Assembly: GCF_028682455.1 (NCBI RefSeq)
Contig: NZ_JANHLD010000002.1
Span: 1,116,001-1,180,000 of the forward strand
Source of the DNA: Pseudomonas putida
GTDB lineage: Bacteria > Pseudomonadota > Gammaproteobacteria > Pseudomonadales > Pseudomonadaceae
DNA length: 64,000 nt
Direction of reading: 5' to 3'
Below are positions 45,762-55,565 of the stretch, piece by piece. The notes beneath the pieces are model-generated. The model saw only the letters and a program-made list of their open reading frames with translations, ran no database searches and was not told the origin of the DNA. A program made the translations under genes and the position numbers. How positions within the stretch are numbered: the stretch's first letter is position 1; the number at the start of each line of letters is the position of its first letter.

Positions 45762-46835
45762 ATGAACCGTTGGCCAGATACTCGACTTCTTGACGTGCTC
45801 GGCATCGAAGTGCCGATCATCCAGGCGCCAATGGCCGGCTCCACCGGCTCTGCCATGGCCATTGCCGTGAGCAACGCCGGCGGCCTGGGTTCCCTGCCTT
45901 GTGCAACGCTGGGCCTCGAGCAGATCCGCAGCGAGCTTGAAGCGTTCAGGCAGGCCAGCCAAGGCCCGCTCAACGTCAACTTCTTCTGCCATCAGCCGCC
46001 CCAGCCCGATCCTGTCCGCGATGCCGCCTGGAAACAGGCACTCAAGCCGTACTACGACGAACTGGGCGCCGACTTCGACGCACCGACCCCGGTGTCCAAC
46101 CGCGCGCCGTTCGATGACGCGAGCTGCCAGCTGATCGAGCATTTCAAGCCCGCCGTGGTCAGCTTTCACTTCGGCCTGCCGCAGGCGAGCCTGCTCGAGC
46201 GGGTCAAGGCTAGCGGCGCCAAGGTGCTGTCCAGCGCCACCACGGTCGATGAAGCGCTGTGGCTCGAGCAACATGGCTGCGACGCGATCATCGCCATGGG
46301 CTACGAAGCCGGCGGCCATCGCGGAATGTTCCTGAGCAGCGACCTCAACACCCAGGTCGGCACCCTGGCGCTGGTGCCCCAGGTGGTCGACGCGGTGAAG
46401 GTGCCGGTGATTGCCGCCGGCGGCATCGGGGACCATCGCGGTATTGTCGCGGCGCTGGCCCTGGGCGCCTCGGCGGCGCAACTGGGCACCGCCTACCTGC
46501 TGTGCCCCGAAGCCAAGGTATCTGACGCCCACCGTCAGGCGCTGCAAAACGCCAAGGACAGCGACACGGCGCTGACCAATCTGTTCACCGGTCGCCCGGC
46601 CCGCGGCATCAACACCCGACTCATGCGCGAGTTGGGGCCGATGAGCGCGCTGGCACCGCACTTTCCGCTGGCCGGTGGCGCGCTCATGCCGCTGCGGGCG
46701 ATCAGCGAGCCTGCCGGCAACAGCGACTTCAGCAATCTCTGGTCGGGCCAGGCGGCGCGTCTGGCCCAGGCCTTGCCGGCAGGTGAGCTGACCCGCCTGC
46801 TTGCGCAAAAGGCCCTTGCCCAGCTACGTCGATAA
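45762..46835 (+). CDS. Nitronate monooxygenase-like FMN enzyme
   Basis: 357 residues. TIM-barrel FMN pattern IIQAPMAGSTGSAMAIAVSN, NVNFFCHQPPQPD, and the phosphate-binding GYEAGGHRGMF with VIAAGGIGDHRG. Class of nitronate monooxygenases/2-nitropropane dioxygenases, which detoxify alkyl nitronates. Some relatives act instead as enoyl reductases; the short H-R-G motif favours the nitronate enzyme. Confidence 0.85.
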   Translation: MNRWPDTRLLDVLGIEVPIIQAPMAGSTGSAMAIAVSNAGGLGSLPCATLGLEQIRSELEAFRQASQGPLNVNFFCHQPPQPDPVRDAAWKQALKPYYDELGADFDAPTPVSNRAPFDDASCQLIEHFKPAVVSFHFGLPQASLLERVKASGAKVLSSATTVDEALWLEQHGCDAIIAMGYEAGGHRGMFLSSDLNTQVGTLALVPQVVDAVKVPVIAAGGIGDHRGIVAALALGASAAQLGTAYLLCPEAKVSDAHRQALQNAKDSDTALTNLFTGRPARGINTRLMRELGPMSALAPHFPLAGGALMPLRAISEPAGNSDFSNLWSGQAARLAQALPAGELTRLLAQKALAQLRR

Positions 46836-47674
<839 letters not shown>

Positions 47675-47675
<1 letters not shown>

Positions 47676-48355
47676 TGCCACTGGATGCCAGCGACCTGGG
47701 TGCCATCTGGCTGACCTTCAAACTGGCCACCCTGACCACCTTGATCCTGCTGTTGGTCGGCACCCCCATCGCCTGGTGGCTGGCGCGCACGCGCTCCTGG
47801 CTGCGCGGGCCGGTGGGGGCTGTGGTGGCCCTGCCGCTGGTATTGCCACCCACGGTGATCGGCTTTTACCTACTGCTGGCCCTCGGCCCTCACGGCTGGA
47901 TCGGCCAGGCCACCCAGGCCATGGGGCTGGGCACCGTGGTGTTCAGCTTTACCGGCCTGGTGATCGGCTCGGTGATCTACTCGATGCCCTTTGTGGTGCA
48001 ACCGCTGCAAAACGCGTTCAGCGCCATCGGCGAACGCCCGCTGGAAGTGGCCGCGACCCTGCGGGCCACACCGTGGGACTGCTTCGTCCACGTGGTACTG
48101 CCCCTCGCCCGCCCAGGCTTCATCACCGCCAGCATCCTCGGTTTCGCCCATACCGTAGGCGAGTTCGGCGTGGTACTGATGATCGGCGGCAACATTCCCG
48201 ACAAGACCCGCGTGGTGTCGGTACAGATCTTCGACCATGTCGAAGCGATGGAATACGCACAAGCGCACTGGCTGGCCGGTGCCATGCTGGTGTTCTCGTT
48301 CCTCGTGCTGCTGGCGCTGTACACCAGCCGCCGGGGCAAGTCGGCCTGGAGTTGA
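47675..48355 (+). CDS. modB: Molybdate ABC transporter, permease
   Basis: 226 residues, five transmembrane helices, ATLTTLILLLVGTPIAWWLA at the start and the EAA loop EVAATLRATPWDCFVHVVLP facing ModC. Usual size and place. Confidence 0.95.
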
Positions 48356-48358
48356 GTG

Positions 48359-49447
48359 ATGAGCGCCTCGATTCATGCGCGGCTCAAGGTCGAGCGCAAC
48401 GATTTCGAACTGGATGTCGAACTGCAACTGCCTGGCCGCGGCATCAGCGCCCTGTTCGGCCACTCCGGCTCCGGCAAGACCACCTGCCTGCGCTGCCTGG
48501 CCGGCCTGGAACGTGCGCCCGATGCCTACATCGAGGTCAATGGCCAGGTCTGGCAGGATTCGCGCCGCCAGTATTTCCTGGCGCCCCACCTGCGTCCGAT
48601 CGGCTATGTGTTCCAGGAGGCCAGCCTGTTCCCGCACCTGTCGGTGCACGGCAACCTCACGTTCGGCTGGCGACGCATCGAGGCGAAAAACCGCAAGGTC
48701 AGCCTCGATCAAGCCTGTGCGTTGCTGGGCATCGAGCACCTGCTCGAGCGCAAGCCAGCCACCCTCTCCGGTGGCGAAGCCCAGCGTGTGGGCATCGCCC
48801 GGGCCCTGCTCAGCAGCCCGCAGCTGTTGTTGATGGACGAGCCCCTGGCGGCCCTCGATGGCCCGCGCAAGCGCGAGATCCTGCCGTACCTGGAGCGCCT
48901 GCACGACGAGCTGGACATCCCGCTGATCTACGTCAGCCATGCCCAGGATGAAGTCGCCCGACTGGCCGATCACCTGGTACTGCTCGAGCACGGCAAGGTC
49001 CAGGCCAGCGGCCCGATTGCCGCCACCCTCGCCCGCCTCGACCTGCCCCTGGCCCGGGGCGACGATGCCGGGGTGATTATCGAAGGCCAGGTCAGTAGCT
49101 ACGACCCGGGCTATCAATTGCTCGGCCTGCAGTTGCCTGGCAGCACCCTGCAATTGCGCCTGACCCACGAGCCCATGGCGCTTGGCACCGCGTTGCGCCT
49201 GAAAGTCCAGGCCCGCGATGTCAGCCTGAGCCTGGCCCACGAGAGCCAGTCGAGCATCCTCAATCGCCTGCCGGTGCGAGTCACCGGTCACCAGCCGGCC
49301 GACAACAGCGCCCATGTGCTGATCAGCCTGGATGCCGACGGCAGTGTGCTGCTGGCGCGGATCACACGCTATTCGGCCGACCAACTGGGCCTGCACACGG
49401 GTCAGCAATTGGTGGCGCAGATCAAGTCGGTGGCACTGCTGGGCTGA
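48359..49447 (+). CDS. modC: Molybdate ABC transporter, ATP-binding protein
   Basis: 362 residues. Walker [10 protein letters not shown], signature [16 protein letters not shown], Walker [13 protein letters not shown], and a C-terminal MOP-type domain (about 295-360) that can bind molybdate for feedback inhibition. Starts two bases after modB ends; a GTG one codon earlier is possible. Confidence 0.94.
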   Translation: MSASIHARLKVERNDFELDVELQLPGRGISALFGHSGSGKTTCLRCLAGLERAPDAYIEVNGQVWQDSRRQYFLAPHLRPIGYVFQEASLFPHLSVHGNLTFGWRRIEAKNRKVSLDQACALLGIEHLLERKPATLSGGEAQRVGIARALLSSPQLLLMDEPLAALDGPRKREILPYLERLHDELDIPLIYVSHAQDEVARLADHLVLLEHGKVQASGPIAATLARLDLPLARGDDAGVIIEGQVSSYDPGYQLLGLQLPGSTLQLRLTHEPMALGTALRLKVQARDVSLSLAHESQSSILNRLPVRVTGHQPADNSAHVLISLDADGSVLLARITRYSADQLGLHTGQQLVAQIKSVALLG

Positions 49448-49490
49448 TCGCGCGGTCCATAGAACACGCCCCCGCGACCGGACCTGCACC

Positions 49491-50501
49491 ATGCCCGACA
49501 CTGCCCTGCCTGACCACCTGCACTATGTCGATGACAGCCTGCCGGGCCTGCGGCGTAAAAAACTGCGCGGGCACTTTATCTACGTCGATGCCGCCGACCG
49601 GCGAGTCAACGATCCCCCTACCCTGGAGCGCATCAAGGCGCTGGCCATTCCCCCCGCCTATACCGACGTGTGGATCTGCACCGACCCGTACGGCCACCTG
49701 CAAGCCACCGGGCGCGATGCCCGTGGCCGCAAGCAGTACCGCTACCACCCGCTGTGGCGCGACTTTCGCGACAGCCACAAGTACGGCCGGATGCTGGCCT
49801 TTGCCGGCCTGCTGCCCAAACTGCGCAGCCAGTTGGACAGCCACCTGGCCCGCCCGGGGCTGGACCGGGAAAAAGTCCTGGCCCTGGTGGTGAGCCTGCT
49901 CGACACCACGCTCATCCGCGTGGGCAATCGCCAGTATGTCCGCGACAACAACTCATTCGGCCTGACCACCCTGCGCAACCGCCACGTCAAGGTCCAAGGC
50001 AGCGCCATACGCTTCTGCTTTCGCGGCAAGAGCGGCATCGAACACCAGGTGACACTGCGCAACCGCCGCCTGGCCAACCTGGTCAAGCGCTGCATGGACC
50101 TGCCCGGGCAAGACCTGTTCCAGTATCAGGATGAACAGGGCCAGCGCCATTGCGTCGGCTCGGCCGACGTCAACGCCTTCTTGCAACAGCTGACCGGCAG
50201 CGACTTTACCGCCAAGGACTATCGCACCTGGGCAGGCAGCACCCTTGCCCTGAGCCAGTTGCGTAAATTGCAATGGCAGCCGGAGCCACAGGCCCGCCGG
50301 CAGATCGTCGAAACGGTCAAGCAGGTGGCCCTGCGCCTGGGCAACACGCCGGCGGTATGCCGACGCTGCTATATTCACCCCGCCTTGCTGGAGTGTTTTA
50401 CCCGTGGCGAGCTGGCCAAACTACCGCCCGCGCGTAAACGCAAGGGCCTGGAGGTCGAGGAAGTACGCCTGTTGCTATTTCTACAGGGTATTGCCCCTTG
50501 A
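49491..50501 (+). CDS. topB1: Type IB DNA topoisomerase
   Basis: 336 residues. Bacterial TopIB pattern RRKKLRGHFIYVDA, PAYTDVWICTDPYGHLQATG, RVGNRQYVRDNNSFGLTTLR, KDYRTWAGSTLA and the active-site tyrosine Y294 in CRRCYIHPALLE. It relaxes supercoils without ATP, forming a 3'-phosphotyrosine. Eukaryote/pox-like family, scattered in bacteria. Codirectional after modC. Confidence 0.9.
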   Translation: MPDTALPDHLHYVDDSLPGLRRKKLRGHFIYVDAADRRVNDPPTLERIKALAIPPAYTDVWICTDPYGHLQATGRDARGRKQYRYHPLWRDFRDSHKYGRMLAFAGLLPKLRSQLDSHLARPGLDREKVLALVVSLLDTTLIRVGNRQYVRDNNSFGLTTLRNRHVKVQGSAIRFCFRGKSGIEHQVTLRNRRLANLVKRCMDLPGQDLFQYQDEQGQRHCVGSADVNAFLQQLTGSDFTAKDYRTWAGSTLALSQLRKLQWQPEPQARRQIVETVKQVALRLGNTPAVCRRCYIHPALLECFTRGELAKLPPARKRKGLEVEEVRLLLFLQGIAP

Positions 50502-50639
50502 AATTGCCTTTGATTGACCATAGTTCTCATAACACGCAGAGAAATTTCCCATATTCGCCCAACCCCCCTATGCTTGCGGGTGTGAGCAGCGTTCGCTGCT
50601 GCAGAGCGCTCAATCGCCCCCTGGGGACCTGCTACTAAA

Positions 50640-50781
50640 GACTCACTACAGAATCTGTGTTCGGAGGAATTAATATCCGCCGAAAGCGTCTTTAATGAAG
50701 GAATAGAGGAACGCGTTGCGCGTGTTTCCGGCCACTGCGGGCAAGGCCTGCGAGGCAACTTACGTTACCAAGGAGATATAA
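50640..50781 (+). promoter_or_regulatory. csrA leader with repeated GGA motifs
   Basis: GGAGGA at 50663-50668, AAGGAA near 50699, GAGGA near 50706 and the ribosome site AAGGAG at 50770-50775. Clusters of GGA motifs before csrA are the known sign of CsrA autoregulation at the ribosome site. The 280 bp between topoisomerase and csrA hold no convincing gene. Confidence 0.45.
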
Positions 50782-51279
50782 ATGCTGATACTCACCCGCA
50801 AGGTTGGCGAAAGCATCGTCATCAATGACGACATCAAAGTCACCATTCTGGGCGTCAAAGGTATGCAAGTGAGGATCGGCATCGATGCACCTAAAGATGT
50901 CCAGGTGCACCGCGAGGAGATTTTCAAACGCATCCAGGCCGGCAGCCCGGCGCCGGAGAAAGGAGAAAGGAGACGAGCATCACGAGTAACCCTCGCTGAC
51001 TCAAGCCGCACGGATGCGCTTGACCCTGGCCGGAGCAACCCTGGCAGCGGGCCGCAATGGCCTCATGGCGATTCAGGTGTGCCGACCAGCTCCTTGACCT
51101 TGGCGATCATCTTTTCGATGTCGAACGGCTTGTCGAACACCGCCACGAACAGGTCGGGATTGTCTCGCCCCTCATGGGCCTGGGCACCGCTCATCAGGAT
51201 CACCGGCAACCCTTGCAGTTGCAGTTCTTCGCGTATCTTCCTGGCCAACTCTTCCCCATTGAGCTGCGGCATCATGTAG
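50782..51279 (+). CDS. csrA: Carbon storage regulator CsrA/RsmA with frameshifted, extended C-terminus
   Basis: The first 60 residues are a standard CsrA ([40 protein letters not shown]). After [12 protein letters not shown] the frame runs on to 165 residues instead of about 62-66. GGAGAAA is present twice in tandem (50955-50961, 50962-50968). Removing one copy restores the ending [10 protein letters not shown] with TAA at 50987-50989, a natural CsrA tail, giving 66 residues. Downstream the long frame reads as an antisense shadow of the receiver gene. The core RNA-binding residues (R44-type segment VHREEI) are intact, so the protein may still bind RNA. Confidence 0.85.
   Translation: MLILTRKVGESIVINDDIKVTILGVKGMQVRIGIDAPKDVQVHREEIFKRIQAGSPAPEKGERRRASRVTLADSSRTDALDPGRSNPGSGPQWPHGDSGVPTSSLTLAIIFSMSNGLSNTATNRSGLSRPSWAWAPLIRITGNPCSCSSSRIFLANSSPLSCGIM
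50955..50973 (+). repeat. 7-bp tandem repeat in the csrA tail
   Basis: GGAGAAA twice, then GGAGA, 2.7 copies. A change of one unit shifts the csrA frame, so it is a slippage-prone switch or a recent mutation. Confidence 0.85.
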
Positions 51280-51434
51280 TCGGTGATCACCAGTTCCACG
51301 CGCTTTTCTTTCAGGAAATCCAGTGCTTTCTGGCCGTTGCTCGCCGTTTCGACCACATACCCTTCATCCTCGAGGGCATACCCCAGGATATTGGCGATCA
51401 AGTACTCGTCGTCGACGACCAGAATCGTACTCAT
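51063..51434 (-). CDS. Single-domain response regulator (CheY-like)
   Basis: 123 residues, receiver only. Acidic pair D8/D9, phosphoacceptor D52 in VITDYMMP, S82 in ILMSGA and K102 in FDKPF are all present. No output domain, so it acts by protein contact. Third gene of a kinase-KaiC-receiver set, 19 bp after the KaiC-like gene. Confidence 0.92.
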   Translation of the reverse strand: MSTILVVDDEYLIANILGYALEDEGYVVETASNGQKALDFLKEKRVELVITDYMMPQLNGEELARKIREELQLQGLPVILMSGAQAHEGRDNPDLFVAVFDKPFDIEKMIAKVKELVGTPESP

Positions 51435-51453
51435 GACAGTGCAGCCTGCAGAC

Positions 51454-52896
51454 TCACGAACCCTGCACCGGCGTCGCGGTACCGGACATCACCGCCGTGG
51501 CCTGAGTGAAGGCTTTTTTCAGATCGATGCCCTGGTCACTGATGATCAACTCCAACAGCGCCGGGTCGTAATAGCTGTCCCTGACCTTGAGAATCGACAA
51601 CAAGCGCTTGAGTTCCGAGTCCAGCTCGACAAATCGCATCAACAGCAAGTTATCGACGATGCTCGACAGGTCGGGCGCTGGCGCGTTGATTTCCGATCCG
51701 AAGATATCGCGCATTTCCCAGGTAGCCATGACACTGATGTCTCGCGCACGCAGCTCTCCGATCAGGGCCCGGAAGAACTCGTTGAGCCTTGCAGGGTTGG
51801 TGGCCAGCCGGGTGAAGGCGCCCAGGCTGTCGATCAGCACGCGGCGGATGCCATGCGCCTGAACGTGGCGCAGCAGGCGTGCACCAACATCGTCGAGCAA
51901 CCCCTCGGTGGTCGGCTGCCAGGCGATATGCAACGCGCCGCTGCGTTCCAGTGCTGCAAAGTCATGGCCCAGGGCGCTGGCCTTCAGGCGTAGACGCTGG
52001 GGCGTTTCATAGAAGCCAAAATGCAGGCCGGGCGCATCGACCGTCGAGGCACCCAGGAAGCTCACGCCAAGGGAGGTCTTGCCGATACCGGACGGCCCCA
52101 TCACCAGGGTCATCGACGCTTCGGGCAAGCCGCCGCCCAACAGCTCATCGAGAACCCTCACTCCGCTGCCTACCCGGTTCAGCACTTCGCTGCCCTGGCT
52201 GCTCGGATGACTGTAAAGCGACTCCAGCCTCGGGTAGACCTGCAAACCGTGATCGGTGATTTCGCACTCGTGCAACCCTGATAGTGCCCCGCTGCCGCGG
52301 GTCTTGCGCAGCTGGACGCGGCGAATCGAGCGGCTGCCGATCAGTTCTTCGCCCAATTCGATCACACCGTCGACCATGGTGTGCTCCGGGCTGCCGTCGT
52401 CCAGTCGTGAGCTGGTCAGGAACAACACCGTACAGCCGGCGAAGGCGGCATGGCCTTGAAGTTCGGCAATGAATTTCTTGGTGTCCAGCGGGGTTTCGGC
52501 CCGGGAACGGGCAGTGAGCAGGCCATCGACGATCAACAGTGTGGCCTGGTGGCGATTGATCTCGCCGCGCAGCAACTTGACCACCTGGTCCAGCCCTTCG
52601 CTTTCCAGGGTGTCGAAGGCGCTTACGAACTGGATCTGATCACCGATCAGGGCCGGATCGAAGAACGCCAGGGTCGAAAGGTACTGGAACAGGCGCTCGT
52701 GCGATTCGCTCAACAAGGTGGCCACCAGCACACGTCCACCCTGGCCGACATGATTGAAGGCCAGCTGGTTGGCCAGGATGGTCTTGCCCGACCCCGGCCG
52801 CCCTTGGACGATGTAGGAGGCACCGACGATCAAACCGCCCTTGAGTAGCGCATCGAGCCCACTGATACCACTGGCAAGTCGTTTGAGCTGTTCCAC
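51454..52896 (-). CDS. KaiC-like double RecA-domain ATPase
   Basis: 480 residues with two RecA-like halves, Walker A motifs GRPGSGKT (32-39) and GPSGIGKT (267-274). Each half keeps one glutamate at the KaiC catalytic position (TLLSESHER, FYETPQRL) where cyanobacterial KaiC has an EE pair. The region holding the KaiC phosphosites is not recognisable. No kaiA or kaiB in the window. It is placed between a PAS kinase and a CheY-like receiver, so a signalling rather than clock role is likely. Confidence 0.88.
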   Translation of the reverse strand: MEQLKRLASGISGLDALLKGGLIVGASYIVQGRPGSGKTILANQLAFNHVGQGGRVLVATLLSESHERLFQYLSTLAFFDPALIGDQIQFVSAFDTLESEGLDQVVKLLRGEINRHQATLLIVDGLLTARSRAETPLDTKKFIAELQGHAAFAGCTVLFLTSSRLDDGSPEHTMVDGVIELGEELIGSRSIRRVQLRKTRGSGALSGLHECEITDHGLQVYPRLESLYSHPSSQGSEVLNRVGSGVRVLDELLGGGLPEASMTLVMGPSGIGKTSLGVSFLGASTVDAPGLHFGFYETPQRLRLKASALGHDFAALERSGALHIAWQPTTEGLLDDVGARLLRHVQAHGIRRVLIDSLGAFTRLATNPARLNEFFRALIGELRARDISVMATWEMRDIFGSEINAPAPDLSSIVDNLLLMRFVELDSELKRLLSILKVRDSYYDPALLELIISDQGIDLKKAFTQATAVMSGTATPVQGS

Positions 52897-52911
52897 GATA
52901 GTGCGACCTGT

Positions 52912-54066
52912 TCAATTCGATGTTGAAATGACCGGTTGGCAGACCGGTAGGTACAGGGACATGCAGGTACCATCGTCAGCGCTGCGGGTGACACTCACAG
53001 CGCCATTGCTTTGCCTGGCAAAACCATAGACCTGGCTCAACCCCAATCCAGTTCCCTTGCCGAAGGCCTTGGTGGTGAAAAAAGGTTCGAAGATACGTGG
53101 CAGCACATGCGCTGCGATGCCTCGGCCCGTGTCGCTGACATCCAGGCGCACGAAGCTGCCCCGCAAGTCATCGACCTCGCCCTGCAACTGGCAGTTGCGC
53201 GCGTGCAAGCGGATCACTCCCGCGTTATCGATGGCATCGCGGGCATTGAAGATCAGGTTGAGCAAGACCATTTGCAGCTGCCCGCCATCGACCTCGACAT
53301 CCTGCACGTCCGCGTCGATCTGTATTTGCAGCTCGATGTCTTTGGGCAGCGCTTGACCGAGCAACATCCGCGTCGAGTCGATCAGGGGTGGCAAAGCGAC
53401 CCTCCCGGAGTTCAATGCCTTGTGCCGGGCAAAACTGAGCAGCTGCTGGGTCATCTGGGTGCCCCGCTCGCCGGCATCGAGAATATGCTCAAGCAAACGC
53501 TGGGTGCGCTTTGGGTCACGGCTGGTAAGGGCCAGGCGGGCCGAGCCGATGATGATGGTCAGCAGGTTGTTGAAGTCATGGGCCATACCGCCGGTCAACT
53601 GGCCGAGGGCTTCGAGCTTCTGCGCCTGGAACAGCTGCGCGCGCATGACGTCGAGCTGCTGGGCAGCGTCGCGGCGGTCGGTGATGTCGCGGGTGATTTT
53701 CGCCAGGCCGACGATCTCGCCGTCCGTGCCGCGAATCACATCCAGCGCGGCGAGGGCCCAGAACTGGGTGCCGTCCTTGCGAACACGCCAGCCTTCATCC
53801 TGGGCAACACCGGTACTCAAGGCCAACTCCAGCAGCCTGGCCGGCCTGCCTTCGATACAATCCTGCTCGGTGAAAAACAGCGAGAAATGCTTGCCGATCA
53901 CTTCATCGGCGCGCCAGCCCTTGATCCGTTGGGCACCTGCGTTCCAGGACACCACGTGACCATCGACATCGAGCATATAGATAGCGTAATCCACTACCGC
54001 CTGCACCAGTTGCTCATAACGACTGGCATGCATGGCGTGCAAATCCGAGCGATCAGACGAACCCAT
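52912..54066 (-). CDS. PAS-domain sensor histidine kinase
   Basis: 384 residues, no membrane segment, so cytoplasmic. PAS about 16-130 (YAIYMLDVDGHVVSWN, RIKGWRADEVIGKHF), phosphoacceptor H163 in GGMAHDFNNLL, N-box NLIFNARDAI, G-boxes DTGRGIAA and GKGTGLGLSQVYG. The PAS lacks the GRNCRFLQ cysteine motif of LOV sensors. Start at 54066. First gene of the three-gene operon. Confidence 0.92.
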   Translation of the reverse strand: MGSSDRSDLHAMHASRYEQLVQAVVDYAIYMLDVDGHVVSWNAGAQRIKGWRADEVIGKHFSLFFTEQDCIEGRPARLLELALSTGVAQDEGWRVRKDGTQFWALAALDVIRGTDGEIVGLAKITRDITDRRDAAQQLDVMRAQLFQAQKLEALGQLTGGMAHDFNNLLTIIIGSARLALTSRDPKRTQRLLEHILDAGERGTQMTQQLLSFARHKALNSGRVALPPLIDSTRMLLGQALPKDIELQIQIDADVQDVEVDGGQLQMVLLNLIFNARDAIDNAGVIRLHARNCQLQGEVDDLRGSFVRLDVSDTGRGIAAHVLPRIFEPFFTTKAFGKGTGLGLSQVYGFARQSNGAVSVTRSADDGTCMSLYLPVCQPVISTSN

Positions 54067-54274
54067 GGCAACTCCACGCAATCGCAGACGTAATCAAGAA
54101 TAGACAGCATACGCTGCTTGCAACGACACAAGCCCGGCAATTCTTCCGGACGTGTCGCAACTGACTCTTGCTGGATCCAATTCGCGGTAAAGTGGCTCAA
54201 TGACATTCCGGTGTCAATTGCTCTATAGTCAGCCCTTCCCGGTTCCCACCACCCTGTAAATGAGGACGCAACTC

Positions 54275-54487
54275 TTGGCTGCCGACCCACGGATGAAAGG
54301 CATTCACGACGATTTGCACAGCACGGCACGCGAACTTGAACGTGTCTCGCGCGAACTGGGCGGCCACGCCCGCTACCTGCAGTGCTCGATCCACCGCACC
54401 GACGCCGACGATGTGCTGGGGCAGATCCTGGGGCTGCAAGCCTCGGTGGAGCAGCTTCGCGACGTTGCGCATAAAATCAGTCGATAG
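54275..54487 (+). CDS. Small hypothetical protein
   Basis: 70 residues from a TTG at 54275 with GAGGA upstream; ATG at 54260 gives 75 and ATG at 54293 gives 64. Helical and charged, possibly coiled coil (DLHSTARELERVSRELG). Function unknown. Confidence 0.55.
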   Translation: MAADPRMKGIHDDLHSTARELERVSRELGGHARYLQCSIHRTDADDVLGQILGLQASVEQLRDVAHKISR

Positions 54488-54637
54488 GCCCGGCCCAGGC
54501 GGCGCCTGGAGGCGGTAGCGCGGTTGACTCAAATATAACGATGAGTTATAAAGCACGCTTGATTGCGGAGGAAATGCGTTTTCCCCAGGGCTTGGATTCA
54601 CCCGTACGCCCCGGTCGCCAGACCCTTTCAAACCTGT

Positions 54638-54722
54638 GCGAGTGTGGTGGAATTGGTATACACAGCAGACTTAAAATCTGCCGGCGTGAGCCTTGCGGGT
54701 TCGAGTCCCGCCACTCGCACCA
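54638..54722 (+). tRNA. tRNA-Leu(UAA)
   Basis: 85 nt with encoded CCA. Acceptor stem GCGAGTG (54638-54644) pairs with CACTCGC (54712-54718). Anticodon stem GCAGA/TCTGC encloses the loop with TAA at 54672-54674. T arm has GGTTCGAGTCC. A long variable arm fits a class II leucine tRNA. Confidence 0.97.
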
Positions 54723-54728
54723 TTTTTG

Positions 54729-54755
54729 AAAAAGGCGCCTTCAAGGCGCCTTTTT
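54729..54755 (+). terminator. tRNA-Leu terminator
   Basis: 11-bp stem AAAAAGGCGCC (54729-54739) with its complement (54745-54755), loop TTCAA, T5 end. Confidence 0.9.
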
Positions 54756-54846
54756 GCTGCCTGCGATTCATACCTTCCCTGCCCGCGGCGCAAAGGCTGC
54801 AAGCACCTGCTATGGTGAAATTGCCCCATCACAGAGGAAGGCAGCC

Positions 54847-55260
54847 ATGCGCTATACCCTGTTCGACAACCAGCGTGACGTGATCATCCTGCTGGCGCGG
54901 ATTTTATTGATGATCCTGTTCGTGATGTCAGGCTGGAGCAAGATGACCGGCTTTGCCGGCACCGTCGACTACCTCGCCTCCCTGGGTGCCCCAATGCCTC
55001 AGGTAGCTGCCGGGGTGGCAGTGGCCATGGAGTTCTTCGTCGCAATTGTGCTGATCGTCGGGTTCTATACCCGTCCGCTGGCGTTCCTGTTTGCCCTGTT
55101 CGTGGTCGGTACCGCCGTGATCGGCCATCCCTTCTGGAACATGGTCGATCCGGCGCGCGCCGCCAACAGCGTCCAGTTCTTCAAGAACCTGAGCATCACC
55201 GGTGGCTTGCTGCTGCTTGCCGTGACCGGTGCCGGCAGGTTCTCGGCAGACGGACGATAA
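54847..55260 (+). CDS. DoxX-family membrane protein
   Basis: 137 residues, four transmembrane helices. ILLARILLMILFVMSGWSKM and GVAVAMEFFVAIVLIVGFYT are DoxX/DoxD-type blocks. ATG at 54847 after AGAGGAAGG. Members are linked to redox and thiosulfate metabolism in some species, unclear here. Confidence 0.8.
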   Translation: MRYTLFDNQRDVIILLARILLMILFVMSGWSKMTGFAGTVDYLASLGAPMPQVAAGVAVAMEFFVAIVLIVGFYTRPLAFLFALFVVGTAVIGHPFWNMVDPARAANSVQFFKNLSITGGLLLLAVTGAGRFSADGR

Positions 55261-55263
55261 AAG

Positions 55264-55312
55264 ATCGCGGGGCAAGCCCGCTCCTACTGCAGGAGCGGGC
55301 TTGCCCCGCGAT
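55264..55312. repeat. REP palindrome, copy 3; terminator
   Basis: 22-bp perfect arms (55264-55285, 55291-55312) and a five-base centre, identical in arm sequence to copy 1. Lies between the convergent DoxX and acidic protein genes. Confidence 0.85.
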
Positions 55313-55319
55313 TAAATTG

Positions 55320-55523
55320 CTACACGTCATCCAGCGTATTCACGCCTTCATCCCAGTCCACTTCATCCTCATCTTCGTGGTCATCGACCGGGTCGTACAT
55401 CGGGTCGACTTCGTCCTGCAGCGCGCAATCGCCGTCATGGAACTCATGATCAAGCAGATGATCGTGTTCGGGTTCGTGGATGTCTGGTTCGTCGTGCATC
55501 AAAGGATCCTGGTTGTGCGCCAC
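55320..55523 (-). CDS. Highly acidic small protein
   Basis: 67 residues, about 35-40 percent Asp/Glu plus many His, for example DDHEDEDEVDWDEG. No cysteine pair beyond one C. Could bind metal or mimic nucleic acid; nothing firm. The acidic pattern makes chance coding on GC-rich DNA less likely but it is not certain. Confidence 0.5.
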   Translation of the reverse strand: MAHNQDPLMHDEPDIHEPEHDHLLDHEFHDGDCALQDEVDPMYDPVDDHEDEDEVDWDEGVNTLDDV

Positions 55524-55565
55524 AACAGCGTGGGCCCGCTTGTATAAGCGCCCAATGCGCCAAGG

